DNA of 64,000 nucleotides from Gambelia wislizenii (taxonomy: Eukaryota > Chordata > Lepidosauria > Squamata > Crotaphytidae): positions 221,577,001 to 221,641,000 of the forward strand of contig JAUMIR010000004.1 in NCBI GenBank assembly GCA_030847615.1. Direction: 5' to 3'. The position numbers and the translations under genes were made by a program. Below the pieces are notes generated by a model. The model was not told the origin of the DNA, searched no databases, and saw only the letters and a program-made list of their open reading frames with translations. Below, in pieces: positions 19,946-30,701 of the stretch. The stretch's first letter is position 1, and the number at the start of each line of letters is the position of its first letter.

Positions 19946-21131
19946 GTTTCCCTCTGTTGAAGAACACAATTGTCTGAGCCCTCTAGCTTGTTCTCTTCCC
20001 CTAAATTGGCCTCCTTTCCTCAGGTGTAGTGGAGGATGCCAGTGAATTTCAGTTGGCAATAAGCTTTTGAATGGATAATGCGAGCAAGAGAGCAGAGGGC
20101 TAGTGCAATGTGGATTTATAGTAGAAACAGGAGTAATTTCTCTGGATGCTCTAGTAAGCTTACTTTGACTGTCTCAGGAAATCCAACCCAGATTAGGAAA
20201 GGGAGATTTTTTAAAAAATTAAAAACTAGCGTTGGTTACAGGAGCCCCTGTCTTGTTTTTTTAAAAAAATCTTTTTGGGGGTAAAATTTTGTAAAAATAA
20301 AACATGCAGGAGCCCTTAAAGCTGGCTGTTATACATGGAGGCAGGCTAGCAGTTATAAGCGGGAAGGGAATCCTACAAGGCTGCATTCTTCTTAAATAAA
20401 GGGAACTAAGAAACTGGCTATTTTTGTAGAAGGAGAATAAGGAAGAGAGACTAGCAGGTACAAAGGAAACAAAAGGCTTACACACATACACATATACCTC
20501 AGTCGACATATACAAAGTTGATATGTTCCTGAGTACGACTTCTTTAACAGAGACTTTGGTACCGGAAGCAGAAATAGCATGAAAAGTATAGGAATAGGTT
20601 TCTACACCACACAAAAGAAGAGCAGATCAGTAAGTTTTGGAAACCTTTTTATCCAAAAACAACTATATGCATATGTGAAATGAATATCCGAGTAAAGTAA
20701 GCCTCACATAAGTAAACAAAAACATTTTCAGCCTTCTAGACTTCTTCCAAACTGCATCCAGGGAATATTTTTTTCTTTCACCAGCTTCCACCTTTCTTAT
20801 AATTTCTGTTTTGGTGGCCAAACTTATAGGTCTTAAAAAAAAATACTGGGGAGAGCTGGTAAAGCAAGCTTATTTCCACCTTTTGCATTTCATGCATACT
20901 CACTAGGGGTTTTTGGAGAGCACTGTTGTTTACCTTCCTTGTTGCAGGAAGGCACCCAGAGCTACAGTAGAACTGTCTAGAATAAAAAAACACAACACCC
21001 TGTTTTCCCACACCTTAAGCTTTCATTATATTTTTACTGTAGACATGCCACTGCAACCTGACCCTGAAAACCTGTGTCTCTCCAGCCTTCCTTCACCATG
21101 CTCCCAATACCAATGCTGCTAAAACCTTTCC
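19946..21131. other. no gene or recognised repeat
   Basis: Short chance frames only. A-rich runs at 20200-20300 and 20830. Confidence 0.4.
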
Positions 21132-21139
21132 AGCTAGAC

Positions 21140-21275
21140 CAGTGGTTCCTAAACTTTGGTCCTCCAGATGTTTTAGACTTCAGTTCCCAGAATTCCTGAC
21201 TGATGGTCAAGTCAGTTATGGCTTCTGGGAGTTGAAGTCCACAACAACTAGAGAACCAAGGTTTGGGAATCACTG
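21140..21275 (+). mobile_element. hAT miniature element (136 bp) with 8-bp target duplication
   Basis: Ends CAGTGGTTCCTAAACTTTGG and CCAAGGTTTGGGAATCACTG are long inverted repeats, and further matching pairs fill most of the element (GACTTCAGTTCCCAGAATTC against CTTCTGGGAGTTGAAGTC). The flanks carry an 8-bp duplication AGCTAGAC (21132-21139) and AGCTGGAC (21276-21283), with one change. The 8-bp duplication and CAG...CTG ends fit the hAT superfamily. Confidence 0.85.
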
Positions 21276-21395
21276 AGCTGGACAGAAGATGAGAGGAGTC
21301 TGGGCAGGCATAATAAGACTTTTTTGTCAGAGGCTTTGTTAACTGAGGTAAACCTGTAGATCTAAAAAAAACAACAAAAAGCCCAGAGGGACTAT

Positions 21396-21966
21396 GGACA
21401 TTATCAAAGAAGGCAAATCAGGTGTCATAAGGATGCTTAATGATTGTGAAAGGGTGCGCGTACCACACAACGTCATCCTTTTGCTATCATGTTTTGTGAA
21501 AAACCTGTACTTTTTTATTGATGGCTCAATCTGTCAATTGATCCCCATGGTGCTTTCTGTGCTGGCACTGCCAGCTTTTGAAATCTTGTACCATTCTACT
21601 CAAGTGCAGTGTCAATGGCCAGTCTGATGAAAACACTTCCAGTTGACATCATGACATCCAGGTAGGTGATGCACTTTTTATGACCCTCCCCAGTTTACTT
21701 GGGACTTTTTTTTAGTGTGTTTAGGTGCTTTGTGTAACTTTTTGTGTGTTATTCTTGTTTTTATTTTTGAATTTCCCGCACTATGTATTATCGCGAGAAC
21801 ACATGGGATTTCAAATGGGGAAGTGAATGGAGTTCCTTTCATTGCCGGGACGCCTTTGGATGGGAGGGAAGGTAAGTGTGGCATGGGGAGTTCTTTTGAC
21901 AGCATAAAAATGGCAAAGTTATGCCAGCAAAAGAATGGGGTTTATGGGGATAGTCTGATAAAGTCC
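21396..21966 (-). mobile_element. family A miniature transposon, copy A7 (571 bp)
   Basis: Left end GGACATTATCAAA (diverged), right end GTCTGATAAAGTCC. A perfect 3-bp duplication TAT flanks it (21393-21395; 21967-21969). Orientation as A6, with the core GACATCCAGGTAGGTGATGC (21653-21672). The TATGCCAGCAAAAGAA hairpin lies near the right end. Confidence 0.85.
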
Positions 21967-22009
21967 TATCTATCTACTCATTGCCTCCTCCCAGGCTGTG
22001 TTGATGACT

Positions 22010-22421
22010 TTAAAAAAAATCTTTCAACAGAAGTTGTGAGTGGGGCACCTTCTTGTCCACTTCCTGAGGCAGCAAAATGTTTTGGGGCTGTGTGAAGGAG
22101 GAGCTGGGCATGCCTGGCTGAAGGCAGCCAATCACAGCTCTGGGTAGGCTGTGAAGGGGGCCTGTGGGGAAGAAATATTACAAAACAGAGGCCTGTTTCT
22201 GTCAGAGGCCCACTATGGAAAATATCTAAAGCAGATAGTGTTTGGATATGAAAGAGATAAGGAACAGATGGTATAGAGACAGGCCAGTCAGAGAGATAGG
22301 AGAACTGACTGGGGGTTTCCAGGAGCTGTGATTGATTCAGAGTTCAAGGGCTAATATATTAATTACATGTGTCTTAATAAACTTTGACTTCTTTTTTTTT
22401 TACCTCTGTCTCTGGCTGTCC
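22010..22421 (+). mobile_element. possible LTR-like 3' region (weak)
   Basis: From about 22091 (TGTGAAGGAGGAGCTGGG) to 22421 (GGCTGTCCA) the stretch has TG...CA limits. Near its end it has an AATAAACTTTGACTTC signal followed by a T-rich tract, the usual layout of the R/U5 end of an LTR. It abuts the L2 tail at 22425. Bases 22010-22090 are a separate common-repeat fragment (GGCAGCAAAATGTTTTGGGG). No target duplication was seen. Confidence 0.3.
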
Positions 22422-22424
22422 ATA

Positions 22425-23270
22425 TAATAATAATAATAACAAAATTTATTTTTACCCCGCCCCTCTGTTAAAAACAATCAGGTGGCTTAAAACAGTTAAA
22501 ATACAACAATACTGACTAAAATCCCTAAGCCCCACCCACCCCACCATCCCCCATAAAAAGATATTGAATTAGTATCAAATTAAAATCCACCTACACTTAA
22601 AATTACATAAATAAACAAATACAAAAATCAACAGCCAGCGAGTCAGGGTAAAGGACCAAAAGAGACCAGGAGATGCAGCTCCTGAGGCCGGGATCTAATC
22701 AGGAAAAGCCTGCCAAAAGAGATCCGTCTTTAGTGCTTTTAAAAACTACTTAAGCTCGTCATCTGATGGATCTCATTCGGCAGGCCATTCCATAATTTGG
22801 GGGCAATTACCAAAAAGGCCCTCTGGGAGGTTGTAGACAGCTGGGATTTTTGTAGCTGAAGCAAATGCCTCCCAGAGGACCGGAGTGCACGGGGAGGATT
22901 GTATGGGAGGAAGCGGTTCCGAAGAAAAGTTGGACCCAAGCCATTTAGGGCTTTAAAGGTAATAACCAACACCTTATACTGGGCCCGGAAACTGATAGGC
23001 AGCCAGTGGAGAGATTTTAATACTGGAGTTATATGGTCTCTCCGAGATGTTCCTGAAACCACTCTGGCTGCCATATTTTGTACCAACTGAAGTTTCCAGA
23101 CCAAGCACGAGGGTAGCCCCATGTAGAACGCATTGCAGAAATCTAGACGAGAGGTTACCAGCGCATGCACCACAGTCTCAAGGTCCCTTACTTCCAGGGA
23201 AGGGCGCAGCTGGTATATCAGCCGAAGTGGATAACAGGTGCTCCTGACCTGATATTAAGTTTGGCGAAGG
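22425..23270 (-). mobile_element. L2 LINE 3' end, minus strand
   Basis: The 3' end is at the low coordinate: on the minus strand AGAGGGGCGGGGTAAAAATA then TTTTGTTATTATTATTATTA, the L2-type tail with a TTA triplet run. Upstream is an open L2 C-terminal frame (separate entry). Transcription of the original element ran toward lower coordinates. Confidence 0.8.
22739..23173 (-). pseudogene. L2 reverse transcriptase C-terminal fragment (144 codons open)
   Basis: The frame carries the region after the RT thumb of L2-clade ORF2: TSRLDFCNAFYMGLP, KLQLVQNMAARVVSG, ITPVLKSLHWLPISFRAQYK, ITFKALNGLGPTFL, RAFLVIAPKLWNGLP. It has no palm motif, being only the C-terminal domain of about 150 residues. The frame stays open upstream for some 60 more codons on the minus strand (to about 23360) with less clear similarity. 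An uninterrupted frame makes this the youngest L2 relic here. It has no start of its own and is not a gene. Confidence 0.75.
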
Positions 23271-24300
23271 ACTGGTCACACTAACTACAGCGACCCTGCC
23301 ACAACAACATAGCCACAAATCCATGTATAAATGGTCACCCCCTGAGGCCCAAGTATCCAATCCAGGAAGGACAAAGGTAGGGTGAGTGACAGGATTCCAA
23401 GTGTTGGATATGTAGGGCTAGCCTGGAAAGGGGATTTGTCACAGGCTGGTCTTGCATTCAGCTACTATGTGAGGAAAATTTAGCCCTGGATCCATACCAG
23501 AGCAAATATTTTGGGAATAATGAGTGTAGCCAGATAGTTCTTAATCTCATTCTTAAATCCAATAGAGTTTGGCTTGCAGGATGGGTGAAGGGCTGCTACC
23601 AAGCATTAGCACTTGGTAAACTATTGACCATAGTCACCCAAATTTAGAGGTCTTTGTTTGTGCAGCGAGGTCAGCTTTGCAGCTCCTGTTAGCATTCCAG
23701 AAGCAACAGTAGTTTCTCCATTTCATTGCTTCCCTGTCTCTGATCTAAATCATGCTGGATGCTTTTCTGCTACAAATCAGACTCAATAAAAATCTAATCC
23801 TCAAAGGCAGTGATGAGGAGGATAAAAATCCTACAATATGTATTTATGAAGTTGATTGAGCATGGCAATCTCAGTTTAATAACCTTATATGAATTGGTTT
23901 TGAGCTGTAGGGTATTATTTCAGCAGTTAAGTGCAAGCATCCAAGGCTATGTACTAGTTAAGGAGATCAAAGTCCGTTTTTTACAGATGGTCCATGATGT
24001 TGATCACAAGATCTTAGTGGCACTAATTAAGAGTGGGGAAAAGCGACGGTGAAATGCCTTAATAATGAAGTGCTATTTTCCCAGCGAAAACATGAGACAC
24101 TCCCATTTTGAATAATAGACTCTCCTTTGTCCGCACTAGCATTTTACTGGTGAAATAACAAAACATCTACCACTGAAAAATTACCCATGGGAGTGATTTG
24201 TAGGAGTGAGTGAGAATTCTATTTGGTTCATCTTTTAAATAACTTTTCAAAATGCACCAATTTCTTCAGAAATTCAACAAAAAGAACTGATTAAAAAAAA
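23271..24300. other. no gene or recognised repeat
   Basis: Unique-looking DNA with short chance frames. Confidence 0.4.
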
Positions 24301-24501
24301 AAGTTTTAAAGTGGGCAGAAATGAAACTGACAGACTTTCCCATCTCAGCCGGGGGGTTGAGTGCTTAGCTCTTCAAAGCCTGGGTTTAAATTGCTTGGTA
24401 TTCATCCATGTTCATGGTGCTGAATTAGGATTGCCACCTCCACACCCACCCCAAACTGACCTTTTATTTTTAACCCACAGGAAAAACTGGAGACACTCTC
24501 A

Positions 24502-24829
24502 GGACTTTTTCGGACAAGTAAAATGCAACGGAAGCAGCCTCGCCACGTTGCGAGACTGCTGCGCTGCAGGGCGTCCTTTTGGATGATGCCCGTCCCTGCC
24601 GGTACTGTTGCGGTACCGCAGGGACATTTGAGTGTAATATTTTGGCAATTTTTATTCACGAAAGTTGATCGTGAGTAAAAATCGCCAAAATATTACACTC
24701 AAATGTCCCTGTGGTACTGCAACAGTACCGGCAGGGATGGGCGTCATCCGAAAGGGATGCCCTGCAGCGCAGCAGCCTTGCAACGTGGCGAGGCCGCTTC
24801 TGTTGCATTTTACTTGTCTGAAAAAGTCC
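24502..24829. mobile_element. family D hairpin transposon D1 (328 bp)
   Basis: The whole element is one inverted repeat: arms of about 158 bp (24502-24659 and 24672-24829) around a tiny loop bounded by CACG and CGTG. Ends are GGACTTTTTCGGACAAGTAA and TTACTTGTCTGAAAAAGTCC. A perfect 3-bp duplication TCA flanks it (24499-24501; 24830-24832). Arm mismatches are few and mostly transitions, many at CpG sites, as expected from methylation decay. Non-coding. Termini resemble family A apart from one or two bases. Confidence 0.9.
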
Positions 24830-24931
24830 TCAGAGTGCTTAAGAGATGACTGCTTTATTATAGAGACACCCCCAAGTATTTTGTCCTATGCATATTTTTA
24901 TGGCCTTCTCTATAGTGTGCTGGGCTCTATC

Positions 24932-24972
24932 TGTCTACCTACCTACCTACCTACCTATCTATTATCTATCTC
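24932..24972. repeat. (TACC)n/(TATC)n microsatellite
   Basis: CTACCTACCTACCTACCTAC continues into CTATCTATTATCTATC. Confidence 0.85.
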
Positions 24973-24974
24973 TG

Positions 24975-25291
24975 TGTTTGTGTAATAACCCCATCTATTG
25001 AACACATTGAGACATATCTCTGCTTTTCCCTGTGGGTTCTATTGGATGCTCTCAGGTTTTTGTCTTTTTTCATAATTAACTTTAACAGCTACATGGTAGG
25101 AAAGTACACACAAGACTCTCCATACTGGGAAAAGTTGTACCTATTGCATTTGGCCAATGCAGATGGCTAAGCATTTTGTTTAACATTGAACATTCCCAAC
25201 TGGGAGAGTGAGTGGGGCTGGGTGGTATCCTGCTGTTACCTTTGGTCACTGATTAGAAATCACATTGGAGTACCCCTGTATACCCCTTGAC
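24975..25291. other. no gene or recognised repeat
   Basis: Nothing beyond chance short frames. Confidence 0.4.
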
Positions 25292-25294
25292 TTA

Positions 25295-25895
25295 GGACTT
25301 TATCAGAAGAGCCCCATAGAATGTTCTTTTTCTGGCATAGAAAAAAAATCATTTCTATGCTGGCAAAAGAATGCCCCTACCACCACACTTACCTCCTCTC
25401 CCGGCAAAAGGCTTCCCTGGCAATAAAGAGGAAGTGAATGGAGCTCTGTTCACTTCCTTGTTTGAAGTCCCGCGGATTCTCGCGAGAGTTCATTGCGTTA
25501 GAAATTCAAAAATAAAATTAAAAATTAAAACATTTAAAGTTACACCAAGCACATACATACACTAAAAAACCTCCAAGTAACCCAGGGAGGGTCATAAAAA
25601 GTTCATCACTTACCTGGATGTCACAATCTCACGTGGAAGTGTTGTGCCCAGTCCGGCCATTCAAGTTGTAATGATGTGATTTAAAGGGCCCAAGGTTTCA
25701 CACACCAGCAATGCCAACAAAAAGCCGGCACAGCTGATCCATTGATGGCTTAAGCCATCAATTAAAAGTGGCACCTTATTAGCGGCCAATTTACACACTG
25801 GCCATGGGAGCAGAATGGCATCATCTTATACTGACAATCTATTCTGTTGAAAATATATCATTTTGGAATGATTTTTTCCTTGTCTGATAAAGTCC
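25295..25895 (+). mobile_element. family A miniature transposon, copy A3 (601 bp)
   Basis: Termini GGACTTTATCAGAAG and TGTCTGATAAAGTCC. Flanks TTA and TGA match at two of three bases. Sub-terminal hairpin present; core landmark TTACCTGGATGTCACAATCT (25612-25631); central perfect 20-bp palindrome TTGATGGCTTAAGCCATCAA (25742-25761). Non-coding. Confidence 0.85.
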
Positions 25896-25929
25896 TGAAT
25901 AAGAACAAATGTGTATGAAAAGAGTTATT

Positions 25930-26480
25930 CTGGGTTATACTGAGGACCTTTCTAGTTCAGCATTCTGTTCACATAGTAGCCAACCAGATGCCTCTGGCAA
26001 ACCCACCAACAGGGCAGAGTGCAACTGGAACCTCCATTTCATGCTCCCTGACAAATGATTTACAGAAGCACACTGCCTCTGATACTGGAAATGACACAGA
26101 TCCACAATATAAAGAGGCTCCATCTTCCATGAATTGGTCCAGTCTTCTTGAAGGCTCCACACTGGTTGCCATCCTATGGCAATGATTTTCACAATTATGT
26201 GCTGTGAGAAGAAGGACCTCTTTTTTTTATCTGTCCTGAATCTCCTGCCATTTCACCTTCAGTAAAAGACCCCTGGTTCTAGTATTGTGAAAGGGGGAAG
26301 TGCTTGCGTCACACCATGCATAAATATATGCACCTCTGTCCTATGCTAGTAGTGTAACCTTTCCTCAGAGGGGAGTTACTCTACCCCCTTGATAACTTTG
26401 GCTGGCTTTTTCTTCAGAACTGAAAGGGCAACTGATGGACAAGGGAATATTCCCTATTCTAGAGGCCCTTTAACGCTATA
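25930..26480. repeat. old interspersed repeat of unknown class
   Basis: Pieces such as TTCAGCATTCTGTTCACATA, GTAGCCAACCAGATGCCTCT and ATCTGTCCTGAATCTCCTGC recall, from memory, a repeat that is very common in squamate genomes. I cannot name its class. No frame is maintained. Confidence 0.35.
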
Positions 26481-26484
26481 CAAT

Positions 26485-26646
26485 TATAGCATTATGATTC
26501 CACTTCAGCTGTCATGGCTGCTTACTGGGGAATCCTGGGCTTTGTAGTTTGGTGAGGCACTCAAGCTCTCTGGCTGTGAATTCTAACTGCCCCTCTCTGA
26601 ACTATTAATCCCGAGATTCCATAGGATAGAACCATGACAGTTAGGG
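26485..26646. mobile_element. palindromic miniature element, class unknown
   Basis: The two halves are inverted: GTCATGGCTGCTTACTGGGG and AATCCTGGGC on the left pair with ATTAATCCCGAGATTCC and ATAGGATAGAACCATGAC on the right. The same family leaves fragments at 13115-13195, 27240-27361 and 41020-41160. Target duplication not resolved. Confidence 0.5.
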
Positions 26647-26659
26647 GTTGTCTAAATGG

Positions 26660-26661
<2 letters not shown>

Positions 26662-26698
<37 letters not shown>
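26662..26698. repeat. (AT)n microsatellite, about 37 bp
   Basis: Uninterrupted AT alternation. Confidence 0.95.
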
Positions 26699-26699
<1 letters not shown>

Positions 26700-28030
26700 T
26701 CCTCACATAATGTGAGGAGAAGATGACCTGTCTTAATGGCAATCCATGTTGTTTTGCCATATTGTGAAGGAAGGGGGCCAAAACCAGCAAAAACTCAGTA
26801 GGAAAAGACTTTTCGGCTTTCCCCAGAGTTTTTAAAAAGATAGCGATGGGAATCACTTTCCCATATGAGAGGAAGCACAAACCTGATTGGCCAGATGACC
26901 GTGGGGATAGGGTTTGCTAACAGGGGGAGTGCCCACTGCCACCATGTTGGATTTTCACCTCAGCGAGTGATTGCTAAAACAATAAAATGGGTGTTGTGTT
27001 TTCTCTTTCCCCCGTCTTTTTTTTTTTTTGAAAAGGTGAAATGTTGCTTATGTACCCCATAGAAATTGTTTTTTTTTTAAAAAAAAAGTTTGGTGGCAGC
27101 AGATTTAAAAATGCAAGTAATTCACTTGAGGCAGACATCTTGACTAGAGGGCATGCAAAGTTTCTGGGGGCTATAAAACCATTAAGACAAATCACAGCTG
27201 CTGCCACTTGCTATTACTGTGCAGCAATCCGTTTCTTTTGGCCCCGTATAGACAAGCCCTTAAAGTGGAATCAAAGCACTGTAACTCTGTTGTGTGAAAG
27301 GGCCCAGGGGGTGGGTGAGCTTTGTTGTGTTGTGTTGTGTTGTGTGAAAGGGCCCAGGGGGTGTGGATTGGGTCCTCTGTGGATTGGGACTGCATGTGGG
27401 CAAGAGTAAGCCTCCATCCTGGGGTTTCCCCTTTGCTGATCTAAAAGATTTGCACATCACTGATTAGTTGCAAGCAATTTCTTATGAATGTTTGCTACCA
27501 GATCTACATGAAAGTAGAACGATATAGCAGGGGTGTCCATTAATCTTTAACTAATGAGACCAGATTAGTTAAGATGTTAAGATTCACAGGAGTAACAACA
27601 TCAGAAACCTTTCCAGGTGATTTATTATGGCACTGCAAGGTACCACAATAAGAGTTTAAAACTCTGATGAACAAAATCAGGTTTTGCATCTTAACAATGG
27701 CACATAAGAACGTTACATGGCATGACATTTTGCCCGTAGCCACTTCAGCATTACTCATGTTGACACCATTCCATGTTATGACAAAGGGAACAAACCAAAT
27801 CACAGCTGCACTTAACTGTTTGGAATTGGACTGGGGGGAGATGAGAGAATCAAACACCTGTCGTTATTTATTGGCTGTCGACTTGATAACAGCCACTGCG
27901 GCTCCAGCTGATTGTGACCAGAATCAGAATATTGGAATTCAATGCAGCAAAGTTTAAAACCAAAGACCTAGTTTGCTACATTGAGTGTTGTAGAGTAAGC
28001 TGTGTCAATAGCAAGAGAGGCAGAACTACA
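26700..28030. repeat. mostly unassigned; short duplication at 27283-27361
   Basis: GTGTGAAAGGGCCCAGGGGG occurs twice (27292 and 27341), the copies separated by TGGGTGAGCTTT and a short TTGTG pentamer run. It is a local duplication of a common-repeat end. No gene is supported in the rest; long T and A runs lie at 27020-27085. Confidence 0.5.
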
Positions 28031-28034
28031 GCAA

Positions 28035-28800
28035 TCTATATATATAATTCTCTTGGGTATGTTGCCATTCCCAGTGTGCTGATTGGCTGCTTGGGAAACA
28101 TACCCAACCAATCGTAGTGTGTGTGTAGCATGGGTGTGTGTGTGTGTGTAGCGTGGGGTGTTTATGTGTTTGTGCGATTGCATGGTGGCAGCAGAGGGGC
28201 TCTTGCATCCTGGCATGCAAGGTGTGTGTGTAGTGTGGTGTGTGTATGCGCGGTTGCATGCTGGTGGCAGAGGGGCTCTTGCATCCTGCTGAGCATGGTG
28301 TGTGTATGTGTTTAGTGTAGTGTTCGTGTGTGTATGTGCGATTGCATGGCAGTGGCAGAGGAGCTCTCATGTCCTGGTGCGTGTGGTGTGTGTGTACGTG
28401 TGGTTGCATGGTGGCAGCGGAGGAGCTCTCGTGTCCTGGAGCACATGGTGTGTGTATGTAGTGTGGTGTGTGTTGTGTGGTATGTGTGTATGTATACGTG
28501 GTTGCATGGTGATGGTGGGGCTCTCACATCCTGGTGTGCATGGTGTGTGTGTGTCTACCACTATGTGTGTGTCTGTATGTGTAGTTGCATGGTGGTGGGG
28601 GAGGGACTTTCAGCATGAGATTAGCCATCATAGTTCATTTGAAAGGTTACATATTAATGTGTCAAATGATCATACTCTTGACATGTTTCCTAAATGGCCA
28701 GTCAGCAGAATGGGAATGGACACAGCATTTTGGACACAGCATCATACCAAAGCATTTTGTATATGCAGATAACGGTGTATGTTACACTGGGTATAACTAG
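28035..28800 (+). mobile_element. probable non-autonomous Helitron (766 bp)
   Basis: It starts with TCTATATATATAA directly after an A. It ends with CTAG (28797-28800), preceded at nine bases by a short hairpin GTGTA-TGT-TACAC (28775-28787). TC start, 3' hairpin and CTAG end are the Helitron hallmarks, and neither terminal inverted repeats nor a target duplication are needed. The base after CTAG is C, whereas insertion between A and T predicts T, so one mutation is required. A hairpin near the 5' end (GGGTATGTT and AACATACCC, 28055-28104) and the internal minisatellite are extra. No Rep/helicase frame. Confidence 0.4.
28115..28605 (+). repeat. GT-rich minisatellite, six diverged units of 60-100 bp
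   Basis: Each unit has a core like GGTTGCATGGTGGCAGCAGA then GGGCTCTTGCATCCTGG, joined by a GTGTGTGTAGTGTGGTGTG linker. Cores begin near 28176, 28252, 28340, 28402, 28500 and 28582. Spacer length varies by GT slippage. The long plus frame here (28302-28772) is a by-product of the repeat, not a protein. Confidence 0.85.
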
Positions 28801-29630
28801 CTGAGTAATTAACACAGTTAAGTGTTAAGAGGAAAAATGTAACAACAATAATTTTCTAACAATATAAAATATCTGCAAAATTTTTCTTGCCTGACACATT
28901 TGCTACAAGGCATGCATACCTTGTGTATCCTTCTGCCCTCTATCACAGGGCTGGAAAACTTGTGGCCTTCCAGATGCTGCTGCATTACCACCCCTAGTAG
29001 CTCTAACCAGCATACTCAACTGGACATTACAGAATTATTGTTTAGTTTTTGTATGAACAAGCAAACAAAGAAGACCAACACCGCATCAGTTCTGCGGTAA
29101 AATATCAGTTCCAACATTTATTTAGGTGTAAAACAAAGTAAATTGATATATTATTGGGTATTGTGGGAAAAATGCGAACCTCTTATGAGTGTGTGTGTGT
29201 TAAGATCACAGGAATAAAATGTTCTCTGGTAGGACTTCAGTCTCATAGGTAGTTATTCATACATTCCACCCTTTCAGACTAGGAGCTGCTTCACACCTTT
29301 TGTACACACATAGTAGCTCATTTCTTCTGTTTCAGCTATCACGTGGCAAGGTTTCTGGTTGCCTCTAGGAGAATCATACAGGTTTCAACTCTCCACTAAG
29401 GGATGTTACATTTTTTTTCAGCTGTTCACAGATAATGTGAAGTGTTAATACAGCAAATATATGTCTGCAATCCATACATTGTACAAGTATGCTTCTTAAC
29501 AGGGCCAACTATTAGGGAGACTGAAACAATTGCATTGGGGTAGAGCAGTAGTGGTCCCCCATTGTTGTTCTTCCTGAGCACTGCAGTAATTATCATCTCT
29601 TGGCACGAAAAGATACATCTATCACATTAC
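28801..29630. mobile_element. hAT-like half element at 28946-29025, otherwise no feature
   Basis: CAGGGCTGGAAAACTTGTGG, then CCTTCCAGATGCTGCTGCA, has the left-end plan of a common hAT-type miniature element. Its right end is missing. The rest is AT-rich unique sequence with a GGGCCAACTATTAGGGAGA fragment near 29501. Confidence 0.4.
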
Positions 29631-30187
29631 GGACTTTATCAGATGATTTAGTTTAAGACTTTCTTTTGCTGGCATAGAAAAATCAATTTCTATGCCGGTA
29701 AAAGAAAGCTCCCCCCAGCAAAGGCTCCTAGCAATAAAGAGGAAGTGAACAGAGCCCCGTTCATTTCCTCGCTCAAAATCGCACAAGACTTCATCATGAG
29801 GGAAATTTAAAAACAAAAACAAAATATACACATAAAAAGTAACACCAAGCACCTAGGCACATTTTAAAAGTCCCAAGTAACCTTCGGGGTGGTGGTGTCA
29901 TAAAGCAGCGAAACATACCTGGACGGCCAGATCTCAACTGGAAGTGTTTGTGTAGGACCAGCCACTCTTGCTACAGTGACGAGAGTTAAATGGGCTGAGG
30001 TTTTGCATGCCAGCAATGCCAGCACAAAAGCAGCAGTGGGAACTATTGACGGGTTAAGCTGCCAATTAAATACGACAGGATTTTGACAGGGCATAACCAC
30101 AAAAGGGTGACCTTGTCTGATATGCATGCCCTTTTGCAGTTATGTGGCATCATTATGATGCCGTATTTTGTCTGTCTGATAAAGTCC
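29631..30187 (+). mobile_element. family A miniature transposon, copy A4 (557 bp)
   Basis: Termini GGACTTTATCAGATG and TGTCTGATAAAGTCC with a perfect 3-bp duplication TAC (29628-29630; 30188-30190). Sub-terminal hairpin (TTCTTTTGCTGGCATAG and CTATGCCGGTAAAAGAA), core ATACCTGGACGGCCAGATCT, and right-side inverted pair ATAACCACAAAAGGGTG against GCCCTTTTGCAGTTATGTG. Non-coding. Confidence 0.9.
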
Positions 30188-30189
30188 TA

Positions 30190-30386
30190 CATGTTTTGGA
30201 TCCCCTGACCTGTACATTAATTTACTGTCTCAGAAGTGGTGGAGAATACCATCCTGCCAGTTTAGGTAGTTTCTGTATGAAATATGAGAAAGTGGTGCCA
30301 TCTTGTCCTTTTTCTCAGGCAGCAACCTGTCAGTCTGCCCCCGCTGCCCCCACGTTGCCTCAGGATGATAAACTCAGCTTCAGCAC
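30190..30386. other. spacer between two miniature elements
   Basis: GTGGTGCCATCTTGTCC and CTCAGGCAGCAACCTG (30292-30334) match the common-repeat fragment at 22035-22085. Nothing coding. Confidence 0.35.
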
Positions 30387-30389
30387 TAA

Positions 30390-30698
30390 GGAGATTCTCA
30401 GATGCGGCAAAAAACGCATCAGAAGAATGTGACGAGAATAGAAACAGGCAACATTATCAGATTATGACATCCTTCAGCATTCCAGGGGCATTGCATGGCT
30501 GTGAATAAGGCACCCCTTTGTATTGGCGGCTTAGCCCCATCAATACAAAAGTGAAGCCTTGTTTGCACCAGCGCTACACCCGGAAATGGCTGAGGATGTG
30601 GGCATCTGATAATGTCACCCTTTCTGTTCTCATTATGTTCTTCTGACGCAGTTTTGGACATGGTCTTTTGCCATGTTTCCCCGCATCTGATAACCTCT
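30390..30698. mobile_element. family C foldback transposon, copy C2 (309 bp)
   Basis: Left end GGAGATTCTCAGATGCGG, right end CCGCATCTGATAACCTCT; perfect 3-bp duplication TAA (30387-30389; 30699-30701). Long secondary inverted stretches follow: CGCATCAGAAGAATGTGACG and ACATTATCAGAT on the left pair with ATCTGATAATGTCACCC and ATGTTCTTCTGACGC on the right. A central GGCGGCTTAGCC hairpin lies in the loop. Non-coding. Confidence 0.85.
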
Positions 30699-30701
30699 TA
30701 A

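Noticed and set aside
28115..28605. CRISPR-like array from the regular repeat cores
   Set aside because: Units are diverged, spacers are themselves GT repeats, and the context is a vertebrate genome; it is a minisatellite.
28302..28772. 156-codon Cys/Val-rich frame as a secreted protein
   Set aside because: It is generated by the GT-rich minisatellite, which reads as Val/Cys/Tyr in any frame.
30142..30432. 96-codon plus frame linking two miniature elements
   Set aside because: It starts in family A, ends in family C and lacks any domain.
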